From Nesterenkonia aurantiaca (lineage in GTDB: Bacteria > Actinomycetota > Actinomycetes > Actinomycetales > Micrococcaceae), in contig NZ_SOAN01000001.1 in assembly GCF_004364585.1 (NCBI RefSeq), forward strand, positions 1 through 64,000: 64,000 nucleotides of DNA, given 5' to 3'. Below are positions 38,466 to 46,563 of the stretch, piece after piece. The number at the start of each line of letters is the position of its first letter. Position 1 is the stretch's first letter. The translations under genes were made by a program, and so were the position numbers. The notes beneath the pieces were generated by a model. The model had not been told where the DNA came from, did no database searches, and saw only the letters and a list, made by a program, of their open reading frames with translations.

Positions 38466-39809
38466 ATGGTCCTGACCCGACGCTTCCTCTACGTGGCGCT
38501 GGGACTCAGCGCCGTCGTCGTCGTGTTCCCGGCGCCGGGCACGCTGCTCGGCTGCGCGGTGCTGCTGATCCTGCTCGCCGCGGTGGACATGGTGCTCGCC
38601 GGCTCGCCGCGCAGCGTGCGGGTCGAACGGGTGCCGACCGCCGAGGTGCGGCTGGGCCAGGCGACGACGGCGAGCACCACCGTCTACCAGGCCGGGTCGC
38701 GCCCGCTGCGGGGTCAGGTCAAGGACGGCTGGCAGCCCTCTGCCGGTGCACGCGCGCAGATCAGCCCGATCCGGCTGGGACCGGGCCGATCGAACGGTCC
38801 CAACGGGTCCGCCGCCCGGATCCAGACCGCAAGGATCGAGACCGCGCTGCGACCCACCCGGCGCGGAGACCTGCACAGCGAACATCTGAGCCTGCGCTCG
38901 ATCGGGCCGCTGGGCCTGGCCGGACGCCAGGTGACCCACCGGGTGCGGCACACCCTGCGAGTGCTGCCGCCGTTCCACTCGCGGCGACACCTGCCCTCGA
39001 AGCTGCAGCGGCTGCGCGAGCTCGACGGAGCGACCGCGGTGCAGATCCGCGGCGCCGGGCATGAGTTCGATTCGCTGCGCGACTACGTGCGCGGCGATGA
39101 TGTGCGCTCCATCGACTGGCGGGCCACCGCGCGGCGGCAGTCCTCCCAGGGTCAGCATCTGGTGGTGCGCACCTGGCGGCCCGAACGGGACCGGCGCGTG
39201 ATCATCGCCTTGGATTCCTCGCGCACCTCCGCGGTGCGCATCGAGGATGAGCCGCGGCTGGACTCCGGGATGGAGGCCGCGCTGCTGCTCGGCGCGCTCG
39301 CCGCGGGGGCCGGTGACCGGGTGGACTACTTCTCCTTCGACCGCGGGCTCAGCTCGCAGGCCCGATCCGGGATGCGTGGAGACCTGCTGCATCAGATGGC
39401 CGAGGCGATGTCCACGGTGGAACCCCGCCTGGTGGAGGCGGACTTCTCCCAGCTGCCGGGGCAGATCCGAGCGATCAGCTCGCAGCGCAGCCTGCTGGTG
39501 GTGCTGACCTCGCTGGACTCCGGTTCGCTGGAGGAGGGCCTGCTGCCGGTGCTGCCCGCGCTGACCCAGCGCCATCTCGTGGTGCTCGCCGCGGTGCGCG
39601 ACCCGGAGCTGGATCGGCGGGCCCGAGCCCGGGAGACCGCCGGAGAGGTCTACCGGGCAGCCGCCGCCGAGCGAGCGCTGATCGAGAAGGAGGCGCTGCG
39701 CCGCCAGCTCGCCTCGCTCGGGGTCGAGGTCGTCGAAGCCGCCCCGCACCAGCTGCCGCCGCAGCTCGCCGACACCTATATCCGGCTCAAGGCCTCGGGC
39801 CGGCTGTAG
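38466..39809 (+). CDS. DUF58 (vWA-like) membrane protein
   Basis: This 447-residue protein has two close helices at the N-terminus (FLYVALGLSAVVVVFPA; TLLGCAVLLILLAAVDMVLA). The DUF58 core includes FDSLRDYVRGDDVRSIDWRATAR, the family signature, and a metal-ion-dependent-adhesion-like stretch IALDSSRTSA with GSLEEGL later. DUF58 proteins are clients or partners of MoxR ATPases. It is last in the operon. Downstream 235 bases have GC-rich repetitive sequence (ggcgctgacacc, ggctctgacctc) and no clear terminator. Confidence 0.9.
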   Translation: MVLTRRFLYVALGLSAVVVVFPAPGTLLGCAVLLILLAAVDMVLAGSPRSVRVERVPTAEVRLGQATTASTTVYQAGSRPLRGQVKDGWQPSAGARAQISPIRLGPGRSNGPNGSAARIQTARIETALRPTRRGDLHSEHLSLRSIGPLGLAGRQVTHRVRHTLRVLPPFHSRRHLPSKLQRLRELDGATAVQIRGAGHEFDSLRDYVRGDDVRSIDWRATARRQSSQGQHLVVRTWRPERDRRVIIALDSSRTSAVRIEDEPRLDSGMEAALLLGALAAGAGDRVDYFSFDRGLSSQARSGMRGDLLHQMAEAMSTVEPRLVEADFSQLPGQIRAISSQRSLLVVLTSLDSGSLEEGLLPVLPALTQRHLVVLAAVRDPELDRRARARETAGEVYRAAAAERALIEKEALRRQLASLGVEVVEAAPHQLPPQLADTYIRLKASGRL

Positions 39810-40044
39810 TTCCGGGGCCGGGGCTGAGGCTCAGGCTGGGGCGAACTCGGGGGCTGGCTCCGGCGCTGGCACCGGCACTGACCTCGGCGCTGACACCGGC
39901 TCTGACCTCGGCGCTGGGATGTTCACTGACACCCGCGCTGACCGGCGGGAATGCATCGACCCCCGGAAGTGCTGAATACTGGGCAGAAGAACCAGCTCGG
40001 CGCACAGGCGTGCGCAACCACTACAGGGAACCGGGAAGAGATTC
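39810..40044. repeat. Imperfect short repeats in the gap before mnmA
   Basis: The 235-base gap between the DUF58 gene and mnmA holds a run of degenerate units around GGCGCTGACACCGG/CTCTGACCTCGG (about 39850-39921), each about 12 bases. The DNA is low-complexity and shows no protein-like pattern. Nothing else is visible here apart from the mnmA ribosome site. Confidence 0.6.
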
Positions 40045-41199
40045 ATGAAGGTATTGGCAGCCATGTCCGGCGGAGTGGACTCCGCTGTGGCCGCGGCGCG
40101 CGCCGTGGACGCCGGCCACGAGGTCGTCGGGGTGCACCTGGCGCTGAGCCGGATGCCCGGCACGCTGCGCACCGGGTCCCGCGGCTGCTGCACCATCGAG
40201 GACTCCTCCGACGCCTGGCGCGCCTGCGAGAAGCTCGGCATCCCGTTCTACGTCTGGGACTTCTCCGAACGCTTCAAGGCCGATGTGGTCGATGACTTCA
40301 TCAGCGAATACGCCGCTGGCCGCACCCCGAATCCCTGCATGCGCTGCAACGAGAAGATCAAGTTCGAGGCGCTGCTGGACAAAGCCATCGCACTGGGCTT
40401 CGACGCCGTGGCCACCGGACACTACGCCAAGGTCTTCCGCGACGCCGAGGGCAGCCCGGAGCTGCACCGGGCGGCCACCTGGACCAAGGACCAGTCCTAC
40501 GTGCTCGGGGTGCTCACCACCGAGCAGCTCGAGCACTGCATCTTCCCGCTGGGCGAGACCCCCTCAAAGGACCTGGTCCGCGCCGAGGCGGCAGAGCGCG
40601 GACTCTCCGTGGCGAAGAAGCCCGACTCCCACGACATCTGCTTCATCCCCGACGGGGACACCCGGGGCTGGCTCGCCGAGCAGATCGAGCTGCGCAACGG
40701 CCCGATCCTCGACGCCGAGGGCGAGCAGATCGGCGAGCATGAGGGCTCCGAGGCCTACACCGTGGGCCAGCGCCGCGGCCTCAAGCTCGGCCACCCCGCC
40801 CCGGACGGAAAGCCCCGGTTCGTGCTGGAGATCCGGCCCAAGGACAACACCGTGGTCGCCGGGCCGCGCGAGCTGCTCGAGATCGACCGGCTCACCGGCA
40901 TCCGGCTCTCCTGGGCCGGCGCCCCGGTCCCCGAGGCCGCCACCGGGGAATGGTTCTCCCTGGACCTGCAGATCCGCGCGCACGCCGACCCGGTGCCCGC
41001 CCGCGCTCGGGTCGAGGCCGAGCACCCGGAGACCGAAGACGGCGCACCACGGCTGATGGTGGAGCTCGAGGATGCTCTGCAGGGCGTCGCCCCCGGTCAG
41101 ACCGCCGTCATGTACCAGGGCACCCGGGTGCTGGGACAGGCCACCATCGACACCGCCCGCTCGAAGAACTACCAGCCGGTGGCCTCCGCCGCCCAGTAG
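40045..41199 (+). CDS. mnmA: tRNA 2-thiouridylase MnmA
   Basis: This 384-residue MnmA makes 2-thiouridine at wobble position 34 of tRNA-Glu, Gln and Lys. The PP-loop SGGVDSA is at 8-14, and the catalytic cysteines are Cys98/Cys101 in [13 protein letters not shown] and Cys199 in [11 protein letters not shown]. The central tRNA-binding region and C-terminal beta barrel are intact. It takes sulfur from a cysteine desulfurase; one (iscS) is encoded nearby at 43656-44888, the same neighbourhood as in mycobacteria (Rv3024c-Rv3025c). A chorismate mutase starts nine bases after its stop. Confidence 0.96.
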   Translation: MKVLAAMSGGVDSAVAAARAVDAGHEVVGVHLALSRMPGTLRTGSRGCCTIEDSSDAWRACEKLGIPFYVWDFSERFKADVVDDFISEYAAGRTPNPCMRCNEKIKFEALLDKAIALGFDAVATGHYAKVFRDAEGSPELHRAATWTKDQSYVLGVLTTEQLEHCIFPLGETPSKDLVRAEAAERGLSVAKKPDSHDICFIPDGDTRGWLAEQIELRNGPILDAEGEQIGEHEGSEAYTVGQRRGLKLGHPAPDGKPRFVLEIRPKDNTVVAGPRELLEIDRLTGIRLSWAGAPVPEAATGEWFSLDLQIRAHADPVPARARVEAEHPETEDGAPRLMVELEDALQGVAPGQTAVMYQGTRVLGQATIDTARSKNYQPVASAAQ

Positions 41200-41208
41200 G
41201 CTGGATGC

Positions 41209-41643
41209 ATGAGCACTGATCCCCGCGCCGGCGAGGCCGGCACCCAGATCGAACCCGAGATCCTCGATGAGCTGCTGTCCATGCGGGCCAGCATCGACAA
41301 CATCGATGCGACGCTGGTCTACCTGCTGGCCGAGCGGTTCAAGGCCACCCAGCGCGTCGGAGTGCTCAAGGCCAAGCACCAGCTCCCCGCGGCCGATCCG
41401 GCCCGGGAGAAGAACCAGATCTCGCGGCTCAAGCGCCTGGCGAATGAGGCCCAGCTCGACCCGGAGTTCGCCGAGAAGTTCCTGAACTTCATCATCGAAG
41501 AGGTCATCCGCCACCACCAGGCGATCTCCAGCGCCGGCCTCGGCTCCGAGCAGTCCAGCACGGAAGCCCCCGGCGCCGCAGCGGTCGGCCCCGGAGAATC
41601 CGCCGCCGACGCGGCCGCACCCCACGATTCGACCGACCGCTGA
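41209..41643 (+). CDS. Chorismate mutase (AroQ type)
   Basis: This 144-residue protein has the AroQ-delta chorismate mutase domain at about 20-105 (ILDELLSMRASIDNIDATLVYLLAERFKATQRVGVLKAKHQLPAADPAREKNQ condenses to the helix-1 arginine and the VGxxKA motif). It converts chorismate to prephenate for Phe/Tyr synthesis. The C-terminal 40 residues are an Ala/Ser/Gly tail. Several actinobacterial chorismate mutases need an aroG partner for full activity; none is in the window. It is linked to mnmA upstream and overlaps the next gene by one base. Confidence 0.92.
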   Translation: MSTDPRAGEAGTQIEPEILDELLSMRASIDNIDATLVYLLAERFKATQRVGVLKAKHQLPAADPAREKNQISRLKRLANEAQLDPEFAEKFLNFIIEEVIRHHQAISSAGLGSEQSSTEAPGAAAVGPGESAADAAAPHDSTDR

Positions 41644-42782
41644 TGCCCCTGCGCTCCGCCGCGGCCGGTGTGATGCCTGGGACCGATCTGCTGCACAGCG
41701 CAGAGCTGCAGGCCGCCGAGCTGCCGGCACCGCACCTGCCCGGACTTCCTGAGCTTCCCGGACGCGGACTGCACTCGCAGCTGCTGGGCCGCAGTCTCGC
41801 TCAGCTCTCCGAGCTCGCCACCGAGCTGACCTCCTACGGCTGGCGGCTCACCCAGCGACCCGGCGCCGATGACCAGCGCGCCCGCGGCTGGCTGCGCTCG
41901 GATGTGGACACCCTGGCCGACGTCCGGGGGCGGCGCCGCGAGGCCGGCCTGGACGCCACCGACGAGAACGGACTCGCCGCTCCCCTGGTGCTGGAGCTGC
42001 TGGGACCGATCAGCCTGATGGCGAGCCTCGCGCTGCCCTCCGGCGAGAAGGTGCTCACCGATCATGGGGCACGCCGGGACCTGGCCGGCTCACTGGCCGC
42101 CGGGGTCGCCGAGCACCTGACCCATGTGCGGCGAGCCTGCGCGCCGTCGTCGTTGACGGTCATCATCGCCGAACCCGACTACATCCGCGCTCGCGGAGGC
42201 CTGATCCCCACGGTCAGCGGCTACCGGACGATCCGGGCGCTGGACCGCGAGGAGGCCCGCGGCCACCTGGGCATCATGATCGAGACCCTCCAACGCGGCG
42301 GTGCCGAGGAGATCCTGCTCGACCTCGGCGGCGGCGTGGAGGCGGAGCATCTGCAGGACTTCCGCGCGACCCAGGGGCCGCGGGTCAGCGGCTTCGGAGT
42401 CGATCTGACCGTGATGCAGGCACAGGGTTGGGAGCGCACCGCCGAACTGGTTGAATCTGGGGCCACCATGCTCGCCTCCACAGTGACCGCCGCGGAGGCC
42501 GCTGCAGCCGCGCGGCCTCACTCCCCGGAGGCCGCACGCCGCGGGGACGCCCAGCTTCCCCAGGTCAACGACCTGGCACGAAGGCTGCGTGGGCCTTGGG
42601 ACCGGATCGGGATGCCGCTGAGCAGTCTGGAGAGCTTCATCCTGGTCGGCTCCGCAGCCCGGCACCAGGCAGAACCAGCCCGCTCGCAGTTCGCCTCGCT
42701 CACCGAACCCGCCGCGATGCGGGTGCTCACCCGGGTGCGCGACACCGCCGAGGCGCTGCGCGACCAGCTCCGCGAAGCCTGA
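41643..42782 (+). CDS. MetE/UROD-like protein (Rv3015c type)
   Basis: This 379-residue protein is related to the C-terminal half of cobalamin-independent methionine synthase. It has the strand QxLGPISLMASLALPSGEKVLTDHGARRDLA (about 115-147), LTVIIAEPDYIRA and a region LDLGGGVEAEHLQDF. The zinc ligands His/Cys/Glu/Cys of MetE are not all recognisable, so methionine synthesis is doubtful. Similar orphan proteins lie near mnmA and ligA in actinobacteria (Rv3015c). The role may be in methyl transfer to an unknown acceptor. Its ATG overlaps the chorismate mutase stop (TGATG). Confidence is higher for family than for function. Confidence 0.7.
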   Translation: MPLRSAAAGVMPGTDLLHSAELQAAELPAPHLPGLPELPGRGLHSQLLGRSLAQLSELATELTSYGWRLTQRPGADDQRARGWLRSDVDTLADVRGRRREAGLDATDENGLAAPLVLELLGPISLMASLALPSGEKVLTDHGARRDLAGSLAAGVAEHLTHVRRACAPSSLTVIIAEPDYIRARGGLIPTVSGYRTIRALDREEARGHLGIMIETLQRGGAEEILLDLGGGVEAEHLQDFRATQGPRVSGFGVDLTVMQAQGWERTAELVESGATMLASTVTAAEAAAAARPHSPEAARRGDAQLPQVNDLARRLRGPWDRIGMPLSSLESFILVGSAARHQAEPARSQFASLTEPAAMRVLTRVRDTAEALRDQLREA

Positions 42783-42862
42783 GCGGGGTGCGCCCCTTTC
42801 CGCTTCCGTCACCGCTTCCCTCCCCCTCCCCTCGCGCCTTTCCCCTCACGTCCCTCCCCTCC

Positions 42863-42935
42863 ATCGCTGGGGCGGCAACGGGTGGAATGCGGCCGCAGGA
42901 AGACCTCAGAGCACCTGGATGCGCCCCACGGACAC
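42863..42935. repeat. Structured repeat, copy A
   Basis: This element is related to the array at 43459-43634. It shares the exact 23-base run GCTGGGGCGGCAACGGGTGG plus AAT, then GCGGCCGCA and the end AGAGCACCTGGATGCGCCCC. The inverted ends CTGGGGCG and a degenerate CGCCCC border it. It lies between the MetE-like gene and the VOC gene; copies B-D lie after that gene in the same orientation. Confidence 0.85.
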
Positions 42936-42977
42936 GCTTCACCCCGGAAACTCGCCCCTCTATCCGAAAGAGACCCC

Positions 42978-43391
42978 ATGGACCAGCGACTCTCCCTGAT
43001 CACCCTCGCCGTGGCCGACCTGCCGGCGACCCGACGCTTCTACGTGGAGGGTCTCGGCTGGGCGCCCAGCGTGGAGGCCCCCGGGGTGCTGATGCTGCGC
43101 GCCGGCGAGCACCTGCTTCTCTCGCTCTGGGACCGCGCGGAGTTCGAGACCGAGGTGGGCCCGATCATGACCGGTCCAGGGTTGGCGCCGCTGACCCTGG
43201 CGCACAACGTCGCTGAGGACGCGCAGGTCGAGGAGGTCCGGAACCAGGCGCGCGCGGCTGGAGCCACTGAGATCCAGCCCGCCGAACGTCGCGCATGGGG
43301 CGGCTACAGCGGATACTTCGCCGACCCCGACGGATTCCGCTGGGAGATCGCCTGCGCGCCGGGCGAGGTCAACGACGTCGTCCTACCCTGA
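42978..43391 (+). CDS. VOC-superfamily (glyoxalase-like) protein
   Basis: This 137-residue protein of the vicinal oxygen chelate fold has paired beta-alpha-beta-beta-beta modules: LSLITLAVADLPATRRFYVEGLGW, then TLAHNVAEDAQVEEVRN, then SGYFADPDGFRWEIA. It may be a metal-dependent lyase, dioxygenase or binding/resistance protein; the metal ligands cannot be fixed with confidence. The start MDQRLS at 42978 has GAAAGAG upstream; a longer frame from 42882 would pass through repeat copy A. It is bracketed by copies of the structured repeat on both sides, a sign that it may be an inserted module. Confidence 0.85.
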   Translation: MDQRLSLITLAVADLPATRRFYVEGLGWAPSVEAPGVLMLRAGEHLLLSLWDRAEFETEVGPIMTGPGLAPLTLAHNVAEDAQVEEVRNQARAAGATEIQPAERRAWGGYSGYFADPDGFRWEIACAPGEVNDVVLP

Positions 43392-43458
43392 GCCGAAGTC
43401 ACTCCGCCTGGCCTTCCTTGCCGCATCCCGCCTCCCGCCTCCCGCGCCCACCCGCACC

Positions 43459-43634
43459 ATTGCTGGGGCGGCAACGGGTGGAATACGGCCGCATAGGGAG
43501 CTGAGAGCACCTGTATGCGCCCCAGAGACACCGGGATACCGGGAATGCGGCCGCATAAGGAGCTGAGAGCACCTGTATGCGCCCCAGAGACGCCGGATAG
43601 GCGGTATGCGCCCCAGAGACGCCGGGATACGGCG
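43459..43634. repeat. Structured repeat array, copies B, C and D
   Basis: Three direct copies follow one another: B 43459-43535, C 43543-43597, D (short) 43604-43634. Each ends with TATGCGCCCCAGAGAC. In B and C a 30-base hairpin, CGCATA ... TATGCG, lies at 43490-43519 and 43552-43581. One G-U pair in B becomes A-U in C, so pairing is preserved. B also has bordering arms CTGGGGCG and CGCCCCAG. The array lies at the 3' ends of the convergent VOC and iscS genes. It fits a repeated RNA hairpin or terminator-like element, or a small mobile repeat. Confidence 0.88.
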
Positions 43635-43655
43635 AATGCATGACCGTGCCCCCGC

Positions 43656-44888
43656 TCAGCGTCGGGCGGCGGCCATTCCGGCGGTGCGCGCCTGGGCGAT
43701 CACTGCGGGCAGCGCGGCGGCCAGCGCGGCCACATCGCGCTCCGTCGTCGTCCAGCCCAGGGTGAAGCGCTGAGCACCGCGGGACTGTTCCTCGCTGAGG
43801 CCCATCGCGAGCAGCACGTGGGAGGGGCGCGGGACCCCGGCGGTGCAGGCCGAGCCGGTGGCGGTGTCGAAGCCCGCCATGTCCAGCATGAACAGCAGCG
43901 AATCGCCCTCGGCGTCGTCCACGGTGATGTGCAGGTTGTTCGGCAGCCGCAGCTCCGGGTGGGTTCGCGGGTCCGGCCCGCGCAGCGTGACTCCTTCGAG
44001 CCCGACGACGGCGTCCAGCAGCTCATCCCGCAGTCCCGCCAGCCGCTGAGACTCCTGCTCCTGAGAGGCCACCAGCTCCTGGGCCACCGCGGCGAAGGAA
44101 CAGATCCCGGCGACGTCGAGCGTGCCGGAGCGGATGTCGCGCTCCTGCCCGCCGCCGTGCAGCACCGGGGTCAGCACCACGTCGCGTCGGACCAGCAGCG
44201 CGCCGATCCCCACCGGGGCGCCGATCTTGTGCCCGCTGATCGCCAGGGTCGCGGCGCCGGAGTCGCGGAAGCTCATCGGCGCCGTGCCGGGCGGAAGCGA
44301 GCCGAAGACCTGGACCGCGTCGGTGTGCAGCGGCACCCCGAAGCGCGCACAGAGCTCGCCGATCTGAGGGATCGGCTGTATCGCCCCGGTCTCGTTGTTG
44401 GCCCACATCACGGTGACCAGCGCGACCGAGTCCGCGGACTCGGCCAGGGTGGCCTCCAGTGCGGGCAGATCCACGATCCCCTGCGCGTCCACGGCGACGA
44501 TGCCCAGTGCGGCGCCCTCGTGAGTCTCCAGCCATTCAGCCGTCTCGAGCACCGCGTGATGTTCGATCCCGGGCAGCAGGATCCGACGCCGGGCCGGGTC
44601 CTGCGCGCGGCGCTGCCAGTAGAGCCCCTTGACCGCGAGGTTGTCCGCCTCGGTGCCCCCGGAGGTGAAGATCACCTCCGAGGGGTGGGCTCCTGCGGCG
44701 CGGGCGAGCTGCTCGCGGGCGGAGTCCACCGCCAGCCGGGCGCGACGGCCGGAGCCGTGCAGCGAGGAGGGGTTCGACAGCGCCGGCATCACTTCGGTGA
44801 GCACACGCATGGCGGTGGGCTTGATCGGAGTGGTGGCGGCGTGGTCGAAATAGGTTCCGCCCGGCAGGGCCTCAGGTGCAGATGACAT
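43656..44888 (-). CDS. iscS: Cysteine desulfurase IscS/NifS
   Basis: This 410-residue PLP enzyme takes sulfur from cysteine for FeS clusters and tRNA thiolation (see mnmA). The PLP-binding lysine is in ISGHKIGAPVG and the sulfur-carrying cysteine in TATGSACTAGVPRPSH. The start is uncertain: ATG at 44888 (MSSAPEALPGG) or GTG at 44897, neither with a strong ribosome site. The VIFTSGGTEADNLAVKG segment and NNETGAIQPI are intact. It is divergent from the J-domain gene across 43 bases and convergent with the repeat array. Confidence 0.94.
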   Translation of the reverse strand: MSSAPEALPGGTYFDHAATTPIKPTAMRVLTEVMPALSNPSSLHGSGRRARLAVDSAREQLARAAGAHPSEVIFTSGGTEADNLAVKGLYWQRRAQDPARRRILLPGIEHHAVLETAEWLETHEGAALGIVAVDAQGIVDLPALEATLAESADSVALVTVMWANNETGAIQPIPQIGELCARFGVPLHTDAVQVFGSLPPGTAPMSFRDSGAATLAISGHKIGAPVGIGALLVRRDVVLTPVLHGGGQERDIRSGTLDVAGICSFAAVAQELVASQEQESQRLAGLRDELLDAVVGLEGVTLRGPDPRTHPELRLPNNLHITVDDAEGDSLLFMLDMAGFDTATGSACTAGVPRPSHVLLAMGLSEEQSRGAQRFTLGWTTTERDVAALAAALPAVIAQARTAGMAAARR

Positions 44889-44931
44889 CGTGTCCACGAT
44901 TCTACGCTTTTGGGGCTATCGTGAATCCTCG

Positions 44932-45990
44932 ATGAGCAGTCACTCCGAAGATCTCTACAGTGTGCTGGGCATCGGCCCCGACGCCGACGCCCAGGCCGTC
45001 CGCGCGGCCTACCGCAAGCAGGCCAGGCGGGCCCACCCCGACGCCGGCGGCACTGCGGAGGAGTTCCACGAGGTGCAGTCGGCCTGGGAGGTCCTCGGCG
45101 ATGAGGCTGCCCGGGCCGCCTACGATCGGAAGCTGCGCCAGCCGCAGGGCGCCGGCGCGGAAGAGGACTCCGAGAACGACGGGCCCACCTACGGCCGCCC
45201 AGGGTTCGGCGGCTTCGGCGGGTCAGGGGCGGCATTCCGGACCACCGCCTCGGGCAGCACCTCGGCGCGCTCCGGCAGCGCCGATTCCGCGCGCACCCCC
45301 TCGGGGACCGCCCATCTGGCCCCGATCTACATCCCGGACCTCTCCCGGCCCGAGCCGCTCTCGCTGCCGCTGACCAGTCAGCGCACGCATGGTCGGTTCG
45401 CCTCGAAGGGACTCTTCGGCGGAGGCCGCACCCGCCGCGCCGAGCGGATGGCGGCGCTGTTGGAGAAGCACGTGCTCGCCGAGCTGCCCACCGCGCGACT
45501 CTTCAACGCCGTCGCCCTGGAACCGGCGGGCAAGGATCGCCGCGGAGCCAGCCGCCCCCCGCGCGGGCCGGCTGTTGATCACGTGCTGGTCTGCGGGGAC
45601 ACCCTGGTGGTGGTCTCCTCCTTGGAGGTACCCGCTGCGGCTGCCTCCTGGGACGGCCACCGGCTCCACGCCGCCGGACGCTCGCTGACCCTGCCTGACC
45701 TCACCGGAGACTCCCGGTTGCTGCGGGCCACCCTGGAGGCCGCGATGCGTGATGCCGGCCGCGAGACCAGCCTGAACCTGGGGCAGCAGCTCGTGCTGCA
45801 CTCCCCCGACGGCGGCATGCAGAGCCCGGTGGTGGAGTCCCGCGGGGCCGGCATCGCCCGGGCCCCGCTGGCCCCGGCGCGTGCCTTCCGCAGCATCCGC
45901 GAGCAGCTCGCCGCCTCCGCCCAGGCCAACGTGATCGACCGGCATCTGCTTGCCGCGCTGCGCCGGCAGCTGCAGCACCCGTTCGAGTGA
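44932..45990 (+). CDS. J-domain (DnaJ-like) protein with unknown C-terminal domain
   Basis: This protein of 352 residues starts with a J-domain (6-70: DLYSVLGIGPDADAQAVRAAYRKQARRAHPDAGG), whose HPD motif stimulates DnaK. A Gly/Ser-rich linker follows (about 90-130). The C-terminal domain (about 165-345) includes RMAALLEKHVLAELPTARLFNAV and VDHVLVCGDTLVVVSSLEVP, a pattern resembling restriction-like NERD-type folds seen in nuclease-related proteins, though not certain. There is no zinc-finger or classic DnaJ C-terminal domain, so it is a specialised co-chaperone. The ATG at 44932 was chosen over one at 44890. Confidence 0.82.
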   Translation: MSSHSEDLYSVLGIGPDADAQAVRAAYRKQARRAHPDAGGTAEEFHEVQSAWEVLGDEAARAAYDRKLRQPQGAGAEEDSENDGPTYGRPGFGGFGGSGAAFRTTASGSTSARSGSADSARTPSGTAHLAPIYIPDLSRPEPLSLPLTSQRTHGRFASKGLFGGGRTRRAERMAALLEKHVLAELPTARLFNAVALEPAGKDRRGASRPPRGPAVDHVLVCGDTLVVVSSLEVPAAAASWDGHRLHAAGRSLTLPDLTGDSRLLRATLEAAMRDAGRETSLNLGQQLVLHSPDGGMQSPVVESRGAGIARAPLAPARAFRSIREQLAASAQANVIDRHLLAALRRQLQHPFE

Positions 45991-46031
45991 CCGCGCGATG
46001 AGCCGAGTCCGGCGCCGGTAGGATGACCGGC

Positions 46032-46505
46032 GTGAACACTCCGATTCGGGTGCTGGTGGACCAGCCTGAGATCCCCGGCAACACCGGCAACCTGATCCGG
46101 CTCGCCGCCGTCACCGGGGTGGAGCTGCATCTGGCCGAACCGATCGGCTTCGACTTCGCCGACGCCAAGCTGCGCCGTGCGGGTCTGGACTACCACGATC
46201 TCGCCGTGATGACCGTGCACCCGAACCTGGAAGCGGCCTATACGGCACTTGCCCCCCAGCGCATCTTCGCCTTCACCGGCGAGGGCACCGTCACCCACAC
46301 CTCGATCACCTACCGCCCGGGCGATGTGCTGCTCTTCGGTCGGGAGTCCACCGGGCTGGATGAGGCGGTCAAGGCCGATCCGCGTATCACCGATCGGGTG
46401 CGGATCCCGATGCTCGCCTCGCGGCGTTCGCTGAACCTGGCGAACTCGGTCTCGATCGCCGTCTACGAAGCCTGGCGTCAGGACGGTTTCGGCGGAGCCG
46501 TCTGA
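46032..46505 (+). CDS. trmL: tRNA (cytidine/uridine-34 2'-O)-methyltransferase TrmL
   Basis: This 157-residue SPOUT-fold methyltransferase of the TrmL group methylates the wobble ribose of leucine tRNAs. The knotted SAM site is seen in PEIPGNTGNLIRLAA, LLFGRESTGLDEAV and SRRSLNLANSVSIAVYEAWRQ. The GTG at 46032 fits AGGA eight or nine bases upstream better than the ATG at 46023, which would sit directly on it. It lies between the J-domain gene and the sigma/anti-sigma fusion, with its own short intergenic gaps; no functional link is evident. Confidence 0.92.
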   Translation: MNTPIRVLVDQPEIPGNTGNLIRLAAVTGVELHLAEPIGFDFADAKLRRAGLDYHDLAVMTVHPNLEAAYTALAPQRIFAFTGEGTVTHTSITYRPGDVLLFGRESTGLDEAVKADPRITDRVRIPMLASRRSLNLANSVSIAVYEAWRQDGFGGAV

Positions 46506-46563
46506 CGCTCATGAGGGTGTTGGTGCCGCTGAAGCCCTCTGGGGATCGCTACACTCACCAACC

